Below are positions 33,821 to 42,773 of a stretch of 64,000 nt of DNA, piece after piece (position 1 is the stretch's first letter; every line of letters begins with the position of its first letter). The notes under the pieces were generated by a model. That model was not told where the DNA came from and ran no database searches. It saw only the letters and a list, made by a program, of their open reading frames with translations. This DNA comes from Anaerolineae bacterium (GTDB lineage: Bacteria; Chloroflexota; Anaerolineae; UBA4142; SHND01): contig JADZCJ010000015.1 in assembly GCA_020851635.1 (NCBI GenBank), forward strand, positions 61,900 to 125,899, read 5' to 3'. Made by a program: the position numbers and the translations under genes.

Positions 33821-35224
33821 ATGAAGGTTGTGATGAAATTCGGCGGGACCTCGGTCGGAAGCGCCGAACGGATCGCGCAAGTGGCGGAAATTGTGCGCAA
33901 CCAGACGAACAAGGGCAATCGGGTTGTAGTGGTGCTCAGCGCGATGAGCGGCGTGACCAACACGCTGCTCGGCGCGCTCAAAGATGCGGCAAACGGCAAC
34001 ATGGGCAAACTGCTGCAAACGCGCGACGAGTTGTTGAAAAAACATTTGGACGTTATCAACACGCTTGTCAAGAACGGGACCGCGCGCGAACAACTTGCGG
34101 CAACGACGACCGGCGCACTGGACCGCTTTGAAGATTTGTGCAGCAGTATCTATGTGCTGGGCGAAATTACGCCGCGCGCGACCGATGCAGTCGGGAGTCT
34201 GGGTGAGCGTTTGATTGTGCCGATTACGGCACAGGCGTTCAACGACTGCGGCATCAAGTCACAGTGGGTTGGAGCGAACGAGTTGATCCTAACGGACGAT
34301 AACTTTGTTGCGGCAAGCCCGTTGATGCAAGAGACCCGCGAACAAACACGCGCAAAATTGCTGCCTGTCCTGGACGCGGGGGCGGTGGTGGTGACGACCG
34401 GTTTCATCGGCGCGACAAAAAAGGGAATTATCACGACGCTGGGGCGCGGCGGCCGCGATTATACGGCGACGATCATTGGCGCCGCGATTGACGCCAACGA
34501 GGTGCAGATCTGGACGGATGTAAACGGAGTCATGACGACGGACCCGCGCATCGTGCCCGAAGCGATTACCCTGTCCGAAATCTCCTATGGCGAAGCGGCG
34601 GAACTGTCATATTTTGGCGCCAAGGTGATTCATCCAAAAACGATTTTACCCGTTGCCGAAAAGAACACGCCCATTCGAATTCTCAATTCCTTTGAACCCA
34701 CTCATCCCGGCACATTGATCGTGCGCGAACCAAGAAGCAACGGGTCCCCGATTCGCGGCATCACGGCGATCCGCAATGTCTCGCTGGTCACGGTCGAGGG
34801 GCGCGGGATGCAGGGTGTTCCGGGAATGGCTGCACGCGTCTTTTCATCGGTCGCGCGAGAGAATATCAGTGTCTTGATGTTTTCGCAGTCGTCGTCCGAG
34901 CAGAATATTTGTCTCGTGATTGAATCGCAAGGGGTGCTCCGGGCAGTTCGGGAATTGGAACACGAGTTCACCCCCGAAATCATCGCACAGAACATCGAGC
35001 GCGTATGGGCACAGGACAAGATTGCGATTATTGCGGTAGTGGGGAGCGCCATCAAGACTACACCGGGAATTGCGGCACGGGTGTTTGGCGCGCTTGCGGA
35101 ACAAAGCATCAACGTCATTGCGATTGCGCAGGGCTCGTCGGAATACAATTTGTCGCTCGTGGTGGATGAAAGCGATGCGGACAATGCCGTGCGGGCGATC
35201 CATCGGTCAATTGTAAAAAGATGA
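33821..35224 (+). CDS. lysC: Aspartate kinase
   Basis: This 467-residue enzyme phosphorylates aspartate, the first step to Lys, Thr, Met and diaminopimelate. The start is ATG at 33821 with GGAGGAATT just upstream; the longer frame would start inside the T-box. It has VMKFGGTSVGSAERI, GFIGATKKGIITTLGRGGRDYTA, WTDVNGVMTTDPRIV and SYGEAAELSYFGAKVIHP, followed by two C-terminal ACT domains (about 320-467). Allosteric feedback is therefore likely, in addition to the T-box. Confidence 0.97.
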   Translation: MKVVMKFGGTSVGSAERIAQVAEIVRNQTNKGNRVVVVLSAMSGVTNTLLGALKDAANGNMGKLLQTRDELLKKHLDVINTLVKNGTAREQLAATTTGALDRFEDLCSSIYVLGEITPRATDAVGSLGERLIVPITAQAFNDCGIKSQWVGANELILTDDNFVAASPLMQETREQTRAKLLPVLDAGAVVVTTGFIGATKKGIITTLGRGGRDYTATIIGAAIDANEVQIWTDVNGVMTTDPRIVPEAITLSEISYGEAAELSYFGAKVIHPKTILPVAEKNTPIRILNSFEPTHPGTLIVREPRSNGSPIRGITAIRNVSLVTVEGRGMQGVPGMAARVFSSVARENISVLMFSQSSSEQNICLVIESQGVLRAVRELEHEFTPEIIAQNIERVWAQDKIAIIAVVGSAIKTTPGIAARVFGALAEQSINVIAIAQGSSEYNLSLVVDESDADNAVRAIHRSIVKR

Positions 35225-35303
35225 CGGACGACCGACGACGAACAAGAGACAGCAAAAACAGAGAAAACAAGGAAACGGAAAGCACAAAGAGAGGAGCAAT
35301 CGA

Positions 35304-36395
35304 ATGAATAAAATTCCGGTCGCCATTTTGGGCGCAACAGGATTGGTGGGTCAGCGGTTTATCACGCTGCTCAAGGACCATCCGTGGTTTGAAATCGCGG
35401 AATTGGCGGCGAGTGACAATTCAGTCGGGAAACGGTATGGCGACGCGGCGAAATGGCAGCTTCCTGTCGAGATACCCGAGCATCTCAAAGAGATGGAGCT
35501 GCTGCCGAGCGATCCCGTGCGGGTGCATGCGCCGCTGGTCTTTTCTGCGCTGCCAACGGATATCGCGGGGTATTTAGAAGTCGAGTTCGCCAAACGGGGG
35601 GCAATCGTCTCTAGCAATGCGTCGCCCCACCGGATGGACCCGGACGTGCCGCTTTTGATTCCGGAAGTGAATCACGAGCATCTCGGGCTGGTGGAGGTGC
35701 AAAAGAAAAAATATGACAGTGACGGATACATCATGTGCAACGGCAATTGCACGACGATTCATCTGGTGCTGGCGCTCGCCCCTCTGCATAAGCGATTTGG
35801 CTTGAAAAAGGTGCTTGTGACCTCGATGCAGGCATTGTCAGGCGCGGGCTATCCTGGAGTAGCGTCGCTGGACATTATTGATAACGTCGTGCCGTATATT
35901 GGCGGCGAAGAGGACAAGGTCGAAACCGAGCCGCTGAAATTCCTCGGGACGTATGCGGACGGTGCGCTCCGCCATGCCGATATCCGCATCAGCGCACACT
36001 GCAATCGTGTCGCAACCCGCGACGGACATTTGGAAACGGTGTCGGTTGAATTTGCGGATAAACCAAGCACAGGGGACATAATCGCGGCATTCGACGAATT
36101 CCGAGGGCTGCCGCAGGAACTGGAATTACCGCTCGCGCCCGCGCATCCGACCGTCTATCGCCGCGAAAAAGACCGCCCGCAGGTGAAATTGGACCGTGAT
36201 GCCGAAAAAGGGATGGCAACGATAATCGGACGCCTCCGCGAGTGCAATGTGCTGGACTATAAATTTGCCTTGTTGGGGCACAATACACTGCGCGGCGCAG
36301 CCGGAGCCACGGTTTTGAATGCGGAATTATTGTATGCCAAAGGAATGTTGAAAGAACACGAGGCAAAAATGCCGATTCGAGAGAGAAACCGATAG
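35304..36395 (+). CDS. asd: Aspartate-semialdehyde dehydrogenase
   Basis: A 363-residue NADP-dependent enzyme that reduces aspartyl phosphate to the semialdehyde, the step after aspartate kinase. The dinucleotide loop is VAILGATGLVGQRF. The catalytic cysteine is in MCNGNCTTIHLVLALAPL, and the active-site His in SAHCNRVATRDGHLE. The sequence style (CNGNCTT, SMQALSGAGYPGV) matches the archaeal/yeast-like Asd branch rather than the E. coli type. It shares the lysC transcript; GAGGAG lies upstream of the ATG. Confidence 0.95.
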   Translation: MNKIPVAILGATGLVGQRFITLLKDHPWFEIAELAASDNSVGKRYGDAAKWQLPVEIPEHLKEMELLPSDPVRVHAPLVFSALPTDIAGYLEVEFAKRGAIVSSNASPHRMDPDVPLLIPEVNHEHLGLVEVQKKKYDSDGYIMCNGNCTTIHLVLALAPLHKRFGLKKVLVTSMQALSGAGYPGVASLDIIDNVVPYIGGEEDKVETEPLKFLGTYADGALRHADIRISAHCNRVATRDGHLETVSVEFADKPSTGDIIAAFDEFRGLPQELELPLAPAHPTVYRREKDRPQVKLDRDAEKGMATIIGRLRECNVLDYKFALLGHNTLRGAAGATVLNAELLYAKGMLKEHEAKMPIRERNR

Positions 36396-36551
36396 ACAGG
36401 GAAACAGGCAAAGAGAGAAATAGAAGTCAAAGGGGGAGATTGCGGCGCGGAAACGGTTTGTCTCGAGGCGGGATGCGGTTTTTTGGGGAACGTCATCCTC
36501 GAACTTGTGCTAAAATCCTTGTATCTTCAAGACAAACAGTAAGGAGTTATT

Positions 36552-37217
36552 GTGGCAATCGTTGATTTGTATCATTATGCGCGCAGCGAGGACCTGGACA
36601 CAATCTCGGAAGAAGGCATCCAGGTCGGCAGCAAATATTTCATGTTCGATGTTCCCTCGCGCAACAGCTCTGCCTATTTGTGGCGCTACCCGGATGAAGA
36701 TGTGATGGGCTATGACGAAAATCCGAGTTATGTGCTGTTGCGCGCCAAGGTGGACGCAGCCAAGATCAAGATCGCGCCAATGGACCTGATCAGCGCGGCG
36801 TATGTGAATTATATCGGGCGCGGCCAGCCCAAAAATCCCGACATCGCGGCGCGGTTGATTGCGGCGTATGAAAAGGCGCAGGTGCCCTATTTCGAATACC
36901 AGCACGGCTCGTTTCGGACACCAGAGGTGTTGGTCGAGGGCGGCGTGGACGCCGACGATATCGCGGTCATCAAGCAGCCCGAGTCGAGCGGACGCGGCGA
37001 AGGCAATCGCCGCGCCTACCAGTCGAAATTTGCCGAGCACATGATCCGCCTGCTGGGGATTCAAAAGACACAAATGAAACTGAATGAGCTGACCGAAGCG
37101 GCGCTGAATCGCGGCGCGGCGGTGCGGGTGGCGAAACACGACGACGCGACCGCGTATTTGGAAACCTATCTGCTTTTGGAGACGGGCGAGTTTTTTACGA
37201 TTGAAAAAGAGGACTAG
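36552..37217 (+). CDS. Unknown protein upstream of thrS
   Basis: A 221-residue soluble protein starting at GTG 36552 with AAGGAG 7 bases upstream. I do not recognise it. The N-terminus LYHYARSEDLDTISEEGIQVG resembles the opening of ADP-ribosyltransferase-fold proteins (H-Y... I-x-x-x-G-I), but no catalytic set can be identified. Other conserved-looking segments are IAPMDLISAAYVNYIGRG and YFEYQHGSFRTPEVLV. It ends 2 bases before thrS, so the two are probably translated from one mRNA. An extended -10, TGCTAAAAT, lies at 36508-36516. Confidence 0.7.
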   Translation: MAIVDLYHYARSEDLDTISEEGIQVGSKYFMFDVPSRNSSAYLWRYPDEDVMGYDENPSYVLLRAKVDAAKIKIAPMDLISAAYVNYIGRGQPKNPDIAARLIAAYEKAQVPYFEYQHGSFRTPEVLVEGGVDADDIAVIKQPESSGRGEGNRRAYQSKFAEHMIRLLGIQKTQMKLNELTEAALNRGAAVRVAKHDDATAYLETYLLLETGEFFTIEKED

Positions 37218-37219
37218 AA

Positions 37220-39019
37220 ATGGCAAGCGACAACGGCGATTCACTTCGCCCTTTACGACATTCCGCCGCGCACATCATGGCAGAGGCAGTGTTGGACCTT
37301 TTTCCCGGCACAAAATTTGGCATCGGACCCGCCATCGAGAACGGGTTTTATTATGATTTCATGCTGCCGCGCCCCGTGACCCCTGAGGATTTTCCCGCCA
37401 TCGAAAATCGCATGCGCGAGATCATCCGCGGCAAGCACGCCTTTCAGCACTCGACACAGACGGTGGCAGAGGCGCGCGAAAATTTCAAGGACCAACCCTT
37501 CAAACTCGAGCTGATCGAAGCGATCGCCAAGGGCGAGCTCGGACTGCACGGTGAAGAACAAGCCAAACCCACAGACACGGTCTCTATCTACAAACACGAT
37601 ACGTTCACGGACCTGTGCGCTGGACCGCACGTCGAAAACACGCGCCAGGTGCCCGATAATGCCTTTAAATTGATGCAGATCGCGGGCGCATATTGGCGCG
37701 GAAGCGAAAAGAACCCGCAACTCACGCGCATTTATGGCACGGCGTGGCAGACGAAAAAAGAGCTGGACGATTATCTCTGGAAGCTGGAAGAGGCGAAAAA
37801 GCGCGACCATCGCAAACTCGGACGCGAGCTCGACCTGTTTATTTTGCCGGAAGAGGTGGGCTCGGGCTTGCCTATCTGGCTGCCCAAGGGCGCCACGATC
37901 CGCAAGATTTTGGAAGACTATGTGTATGCCAATCAAGTCGCGCGCGGCTACAAGCACGTCTATTCGCCGCATATGGGCAAAAAGCAGTTGTGGATCACGA
38001 GCGGGCATTGGGACTTGTATGGTGACAAGATGTATGCGCCGATGGACATTGACGGCGTGGACTATCTCGTCAAGCCGATGAATTGCCCCATGCACATGAT
38101 GGTTTTCAAGAACGAGCTGCGCTCGTACAAGGACCTGCCTCTGCGGATCGCCGAAAACGCGACCGTGTATCGCCGCGAACAATCGGGCGAGTTGAGCGGG
38201 CTGCTGCGTGTGCGCATGATTACGCAGGACGACGCGCACATATTTATACGTCCCGACCAGATCGAGCAAGAGTTTTTGAACGTGCTCGACCAGACAATGG
38301 ACCAGTTCCAGACGATGGGCTTTGGCGAGTTCGAGGCGTGGGTATCGGTGCGCGACCCGAAAAACAAGACAAAATATCTGGGCGATGACGAATCGTGGAC
38401 GGACGCCGAAAACTCTATCAAGCGCGCGCTCGATGCGCGCGACATGGACTATACGATTGCCGAGGGCGAAGCCAAGTTTTACGGTCCCGCGCTCGATATC
38501 ATGATCAAGGACGCGCTGGGACGAAAATGGCAATGCACGACGATTCAGGTGGACTTTCAATTGCCGCGTCGGTTTGAACTGGAATACATTGACTCGGAAG
38601 GCAAGGCGCAGACACCCGTCGTCCTGCATCGCGCCCCGCTCGGTTCGATGGAACGCTTTTTTGCCATCCTCATCGAACATTATGGCGGCGCATTCCCGCT
38701 GTGGCTCGCGCCCGTGCAAGCGAAAATCATTCCGATTGCGGACCGCCATAACGATTACGCGCGCGCGGTGGAATCCAAACTGCTGGCGCAGGGATTCCGC
38801 GTCGAAGTAGACTCGCGGAGCGAGCGCATGAACGCCAAAATCCGCGACGCGCAGGTCATGAAAATTCCCTATATGCTCGTCGTCGGCGACAAGGAAGCGG
38901 AGGCGGGCGCGGTCTCGGTGCGTCTGCGGACGAACGAGGACTTGAAAGCGATGCCGCTGGAGGATTTCATCGGCATGGCAAAGCGCATTGCAGAGAGTAA
39001 GGGGATGGAGTTGAAATGA
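37220..39019 (+). CDS. thrS: Threonyl-tRNA synthetase lacking the TGS domain
   Basis: This 599-residue enzyme charges tRNA-Thr. It begins directly with the editing (SAD) domain (LRHSAAHIMAEAVLDLFPG, with H14 and H18; DLCAGPHVENT). The class II catalytic core has MNCPMHMMVFKNELRSYKDLPLRIAE with its zinc-binding Cys, YRREQSGELSGLLRVRMITQDDAHIF and HRAPLGSMERFFAILIEHY. The anticodon-binding domain is C-terminal. Typical ThrS has about 640 residues including an N-terminal TGS domain; that domain is absent and no in-frame upstream start would restore it. It is coupled to the gene before. Confidence 0.96.
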   Translation: MASDNGDSLRPLRHSAAHIMAEAVLDLFPGTKFGIGPAIENGFYYDFMLPRPVTPEDFPAIENRMREIIRGKHAFQHSTQTVAEARENFKDQPFKLELIEAIAKGELGLHGEEQAKPTDTVSIYKHDTFTDLCAGPHVENTRQVPDNAFKLMQIAGAYWRGSEKNPQLTRIYGTAWQTKKELDDYLWKLEEAKKRDHRKLGRELDLFILPEEVGSGLPIWLPKGATIRKILEDYVYANQVARGYKHVYSPHMGKKQLWITSGHWDLYGDKMYAPMDIDGVDYLVKPMNCPMHMMVFKNELRSYKDLPLRIAENATVYRREQSGELSGLLRVRMITQDDAHIFIRPDQIEQEFLNVLDQTMDQFQTMGFGEFEAWVSVRDPKNKTKYLGDDESWTDAENSIKRALDARDMDYTIAEGEAKFYGPALDIMIKDALGRKWQCTTIQVDFQLPRRFELEYIDSEGKAQTPVVLHRAPLGSMERFFAILIEHYGGAFPLWLAPVQAKIIPIADRHNDYARAVESKLLAQGFRVEVDSRSERMNAKIRDAQVMKIPYMLVVGDKEAEAGAVSVRLRTNEDLKAMPLEDFIGMAKRIAESKGMELK

Positions 39020-39249
39020 ATCAGCAACTTGTTGAATCGAACCCCAAAGTAATGAAGGGAAAACCTGTCATTGCGGGAACAAGAATCACAGTCGAGTCTC
39101 TTCTCGAGAAACTTGCCGCTGGGGAGACAGAGGAGCAGTTGCTCAAGGCATACCCGCGGCTGACTCATGGAGCAATCGCCGCCGCGTTGGCATTTGCGGC
39201 GACAGCTCTACATGCAGATGTAGTTTATCCTACCACGGTAGATGTGTAA
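39016..39249 (+). CDS. DUF433-family antitoxin-like protein
   Basis: A 77-residue protein with the DUF433 pattern NPKVMKGKPVIAGTRITVESLLEKLAAGETEEQLLKAYPRLT and a C-terminal helix, HGAIAAALAFAATAL. These are winged-helix DNA-binding proteins usually paired with a PIN-like DUF5615 toxin. No such partner follows here, so this seems an orphan. The start overlaps the thrS stop (ATGA), an unusual coupling to a housekeeping gene. Confidence 0.88.
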   Translation: MNQQLVESNPKVMKGKPVIAGTRITVESLLEKLAAGETEEQLLKAYPRLTHGAIAAALAFAATALHADVVYPTTVDV

Positions 39250-39304
39250 ACGGTTGTGAATGAAATGTCACGGCGGCAGAAGGAATTGTTGAAAGTAGGC
39301 TGAA

Positions 39305-39505
39305 ATGAGCACTATAAGGGAAATTGAACTGGCAGTAACACAACTCTCTGCTCAAGATTTGGCACGTTTTCGTCAGTGGTTCGATGAATACGATGCGCAA
39401 GAGTGGGATGAGCAATTCGAAAGAGACGCCAAGTCCGGCAAGTTGGACGACATGGCCGAAAAAGCGATTGCCGATTTTCGCGCGGGCAAATTCAAGGAAA
39501 TATGA
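39305..39505 (+). CDS. Small antitoxin-like protein
   Basis: A 66-residue helical, acidic protein, MSTIREIELAVTQLSAQDLA followed by RFRQWFDEYDAQEWDEQFERDAKSGKLDDMAEKAIADFRAGK. This is the common pattern of antitoxins encoded directly before RelE/HigB-like toxins. The toxin gene that overlaps its stop is a deletion remnant, so the antitoxin is probably a survivor without target. Confidence 0.75.
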   Translation: MSTIREIELAVTQLSAQDLARFRQWFDEYDAQEWDEQFERDAKSGKLDDMAEKAIADFRAGKFKEI

Positions 39506-39611
39506 GGCACTTTACTACTCCTTCCTTTTGGGAGTTGTATGACAAATTGAGGAAGGGCTGCTTTGGTTTTGGATTGGCAGCCACTCGGAATATGACCATT
39601 TTTTTGGATAA
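39502..39611 (+). pseudogene. RelE/ParE-like toxin remnant with internal deletion
   Basis: ATG at 39502 overlaps the antitoxin stop (ATGA). The frame starts MRHFTTPSFWELYDKL, a typical RelE-family N-terminus. From about 39559 a different frame reads LLWFWIGSHSEYDHFFG and then stops, which is the typical C-terminus (W-F-W-I-G-x-H-x-E-Y-D). The central 50 or so codons are missing and the ends are out of frame. Confidence 0.8.
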
Positions 39612-39833
39612 ATGGCAACCTGTTTGACCGAGAGCCAACGGCGGCGCGAGTTCCATCCACCCAGCTGGTTCAAGCGGCGTTCGTTCCGACAGCCGCGACA
39701 CTCGCGATTACCTATTCTCACAATTTGCTGATGCTTTGAGGCTACGAGAGCAAGGCTTGGAATAATGAGCTCAGGGATTGCAAACTCACCCACAAAACCT
39801 ATAAATAGGCGGATAAGTATTCACGGAACTACC
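39612..39833. other. Intergenic region before the epimerase gene
   Basis: No gene is visible. CCTATAAATAGG (39798-39809) recurs at 51907-51918 and could be a -10 region or an operator. Confidence 0.3.
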
Positions 39834-40877
39834 ATGAGCAAGACTTTTTTAATCACCGGCGGCGCGGGCTTTTTGGGCATTAACCTTGCCCGAATGCTGC
39901 TCGAAAAAGGAGACAAGGTTATTTCCTATGACCTTGCTCCCTTTGATTACTCCGATTGCAAAGACCGCGTGACGGATGTGCGCGGCGATATTCGCAAGCT
40001 CGACCAATTGAATGCGGCGATGCGCGGCGTGGACGTGGTCATCCATGCGGCGGCGGCGCTGCCCCTATACTCACCCCAAGACATTTATACGACGGATGTG
40101 GAAGGCACGCGTGCCGTTCTGCAGGCATCCAGGCAGAACAATGTCGAGCGCGTCGTGCATATTTCGAGCACGGCGGTCTATGGCATTCCTGACCATCATC
40201 CGCTTCTGGAACATGACCCGATGGTGGGCGTCGGTCCCTACGGCGAAGCCAAAGTTAAAGCTGAAGAGGTCGTGCTCGAATTTCGCAAGGCGGGCATGTG
40301 TGTGCCCGTGCTGCGCCCCAAATCGTTTATCGGACCGGAACGGCTCGGCGTCTTTGCGATGCTGTATGAATGGGCGAACGAGGGCAAAAATTTCCCCGTG
40401 CTCGGGAGCGGCAACAATCCGTATCAGTATCTCGCGGTCGAAGACTTGTGCGAAGCCATTTATGCCTGCGCGACCCTGCCTTGCGAGGTCGTGAACGATA
40501 CATTCAATGTCGGGGCAAAGGAATTTGGCACGCCAAAATCAGACTTTCAGGCGGTGCTGGACTATGCGGGGCACGGCAAGAAAATCGTGCCCATTCCCGA
40601 AGGACCCGCGATTCTAACGCTCAAAGCGTTGTCCGCATTGGGGCTTTCGCCGCTCTATCCGTGGATTTATGAAACAGTGGGCAAAGAATCGTTTGTTTCC
40701 ATCGAAAAAGCACAGAAGACATTCGGGTTCAAACCCAAGTACTCGAACAAGGATGCGTTGATTCGCAACTATCAATGGTATGTGGCGAATCTGAACAAGT
40801 TCAGGAATGCGTCCGGAGTTTCCCACCGGGTCCCCTGGAAACAGGGTGCGCTCGGTCTGGCTAAAGTGTTTTTTTAA
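39834..40877 (+). CDS. NAD-dependent epimerase/dehydratase (extended SDR)
   Basis: A 347-residue protein. The start ATG at 39834 gives [23 protein letters not shown] with the GxxGxxG nucleotide loop. It has [25 protein letters not shown], and Ser/Tyr/Lys-like positions in [14 protein letters not shown] and [13 protein letters not shown] (Y-x3-K). It therefore modifies a nucleotide sugar or a related metabolite; the exact substrate is not readable. The C-terminal part, [18 protein letters not shown], is typical of the family. It is followed by a terminator. Confidence 0.9.
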   Translation: MSKTFLITGGAGFLGINLARMLLEKGDKVISYDLAPFDYSDCKDRVTDVRGDIRKLDQLNAAMRGVDVVIHAAAALPLYSPQDIYTTDVEGTRAVLQASRQNNVERVVHISSTAVYGIPDHHPLLEHDPMVGVGPYGEAKVKAEEVVLEFRKAGMCVPVLRPKSFIGPERLGVFAMLYEWANEGKNFPVLGSGNNPYQYLAVEDLCEAIYACATLPCEVVNDTFNVGAKEFGTPKSDFQAVLDYAGHGKKIVPIPEGPAILTLKALSALGLSPLYPWIYETVGKESFVSIEKAQKTFGFKPKYSNKDALIRNYQWYVANLNKFRNASGVSHRVPWKQGALGLAKVFF

Positions 40878-40882
40878 TGCGG

Positions 40883-40915
40883 AAAATTCCGCTGCATGGC
40901 AGCGGAATTTTTTTT
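40883..40915 (+). terminator. Intrinsic terminator after the epimerase gene
   Basis: ATTCCGCTGC-ATG-GCAGCGGAAT is followed by TTTTTTT. Confidence 0.9.
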
Positions 40916-40928
40916 AGGATGGTTTGAA

Positions 40929-42773
40929 ATGTCGTTTCATGATTCACACCTCGAAATGCTCAGACTGCCATATATGTTTCGTGAATACGTTCATGTTTCG
41001 CCGGACGGTAAGACGGCGGCATGGACGTGGTTTGGTCAGAATCCGGCGGCACAAATCTACATGGCGCCGACGGATGGGTCCGCGCCGCCGCGACGCCTGA
41101 CGAATACCCCGCACGATGCCTATGTCATCGGTTGGACGTTCGACAGCCGCGCGATGCTGGTCCATCAGGATAATTACGGCGATGAACGGTATCGGTTATT
41201 TCGCATCGAGCGCGAGCACCCCCATGAAATGACGGCGCTGACCGCGCCCAAGCCGAATTACTATTTGCGCGGCGGCAACATGCACCCGAACGGACGCTGG
41301 ATTGTCTATGGCGCCAACGTGGATGTGGCGACCAACACGCCCATCCCGCAAACGGCGGTGATCCGCCAGGACTTGATAACCGGCGAGCGGGTCGAGCTGG
41401 CGCGCCCCCTCAAGAGCGGCGGGAATCTGCCACAGCTTGCGCCCGACGGGTCTCGGGTGCTTTATACACGCGCGGATAAACATCCGGCAGGACGACAGAG
41501 TTGGCTGGTGGACATTGACGGCAACAACAATCGTGAGATTCTGAATTTTGGCGTGCGCCGCAAGGTCTCGGCGTCGTGGTTTCCCAACAGCCGGCATATT
41601 TTGGCGTTGGTTGAAACAACCACACATCGCCGTCTGGGGGTTTATGATTCAGAGACAGGTGAAATGCGTTGGTTGATTGACGACCCAACCCGCAATATTG
41701 AAGAGGCGTTCCACCCCATGAACGGCAATCAGATTGTCGTTCTAGATGTCAGAAATGCCCGGAATCTGCCATCGCTGCTCGACCCCGTGAGCGGAATCGA
41801 GACGCCGATCAACTCTGCTTTCGCCGGCAATCTCTTGCCGTTGGCTCCGCACAACGCGGGCGAATGGGTGGGGTATTATGTCAGTTCAAGACAGCCCGAC
41901 GACCTGGTGCGCTTTGCGCCGGATGAAACGACGCCCGAAAAATTCGTTTCGCTCACGCGGGTGTGGGACCAAACCCGGCTGACGCAGGAGGCATTTACCC
42001 CCGCCAAAGTATTTTCGTGGCGATCCGTGGATGGGCTCGAGATCCACAGCTGGTTGTATCGCGCCAAGGGGAAACCGCGCGGCACGATCGTTTGTGTTCA
42101 CGGCGGACCGACCTGGCACACCCAAGACGCGTATTACCCGCGCATCCAGTATCTGGCGCGGGCGGGATTCAATGTGCTGGACCCGAATTATCGCGGCAGC
42201 ACCGGGTTCGGAGTGCCCTTTCAGGAAGAGATCATCAAGACCGGCTGGGGCGGATTGGAGCAAGAGGACATTCGTACGGGCATCGAGGCGCTGCTCGCGC
42301 GGGGCATTGCAGAACACGGCAAGATTGGGATTATGGGCGTTTCGTATGGCGGCTATTCTTCATGGCACGCCATCACCCACCTGCCCCGCGACCTTGTGGC
42401 AGCCGCTGTGCCTATTTGCGGGATGACCGATCTGGTGGTGGATTACGAGACGACTCGCCCCGACCTGCGCCCCTACAGCGCCGAGATGATGGGCGGGACA
42501 CCCGACGAGGCGCCGGACCGTTTTTTTGAGCGCTCACCGGTGAATCACGTGTCAAACATTCGGGGCAGACTTTTGATCGTGCAGGGGATGCAGGACCCAA
42601 ATGTGACCCCGGAAAATGTGCGCGTGGTAACGGAAAGATTACGGCAAGCGCGTGTAGAATACAGTGTGCTGGCATTCGAGGACGAAGGGCACGGCGTGTT
42701 CAGACCCAAGAACGTCGAGAGATTGATGGAACAGGCGGCGCGATTTTTTGCAGACACATTTGGGACGACATAA
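40929..42773 (+). CDS. S9-family prolyl oligopeptidase-like peptidase
   Basis: A 614-residue cytosolic serine peptidase. The N-terminal two-thirds is a WD40-like beta-propeller (TPDGSRVLYTRADK-like blades). The C-terminal alpha/beta-hydrolase domain has VHGGPTWHTQDAYYPRIQYL (oxyanion region), the nucleophile in GIMGVSYGGYSSW, the acid in IVQGMQDPNVTPENV and the His in FEDEGHGV. This matches the acylaminoacyl-peptidase/DPP-IV group. There is no signal peptide. The start ATG at 40929 is preferred, since the longer frame would begin in the upstream terminator. It abuts the next gene. Confidence 0.93.
   Translation: MSFHDSHLEMLRLPYMFREYVHVSPDGKTAAWTWFGQNPAAQIYMAPTDGSAPPRRLTNTPHDAYVIGWTFDSRAMLVHQDNYGDERYRLFRIEREHPHEMTALTAPKPNYYLRGGNMHPNGRWIVYGANVDVATNTPIPQTAVIRQDLITGERVELARPLKSGGNLPQLAPDGSRVLYTRADKHPAGRQSWLVDIDGNNNREILNFGVRRKVSASWFPNSRHILALVETTTHRRLGVYDSETGEMRWLIDDPTRNIEEAFHPMNGNQIVVLDVRNARNLPSLLDPVSGIETPINSAFAGNLLPLAPHNAGEWVGYYVSSRQPDDLVRFAPDETTPEKFVSLTRVWDQTRLTQEAFTPAKVFSWRSVDGLEIHSWLYRAKGKPRGTIVCVHGGPTWHTQDAYYPRIQYLARAGFNVLDPNYRGSTGFGVPFQEEIIKTGWGGLEQEDIRTGIEALLARGIAEHGKIGIMGVSYGGYSSWHAITHLPRDLVAAAVPICGMTDLVVDYETTRPDLRPYSAEMMGGTPDEAPDRFFERSPVNHVSNIRGRLLIVQGMQDPNVTPENVRVVTERLRQARVEYSVLAFEDEGHGVFRPKNVERLMEQAARFFADTFGTT

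Noticed and set aside
37253..38749. Long minus-strand open frame antisense to thrS
   Set aside because: Shadow frame; thrS motifs on the other strand are unambiguous.
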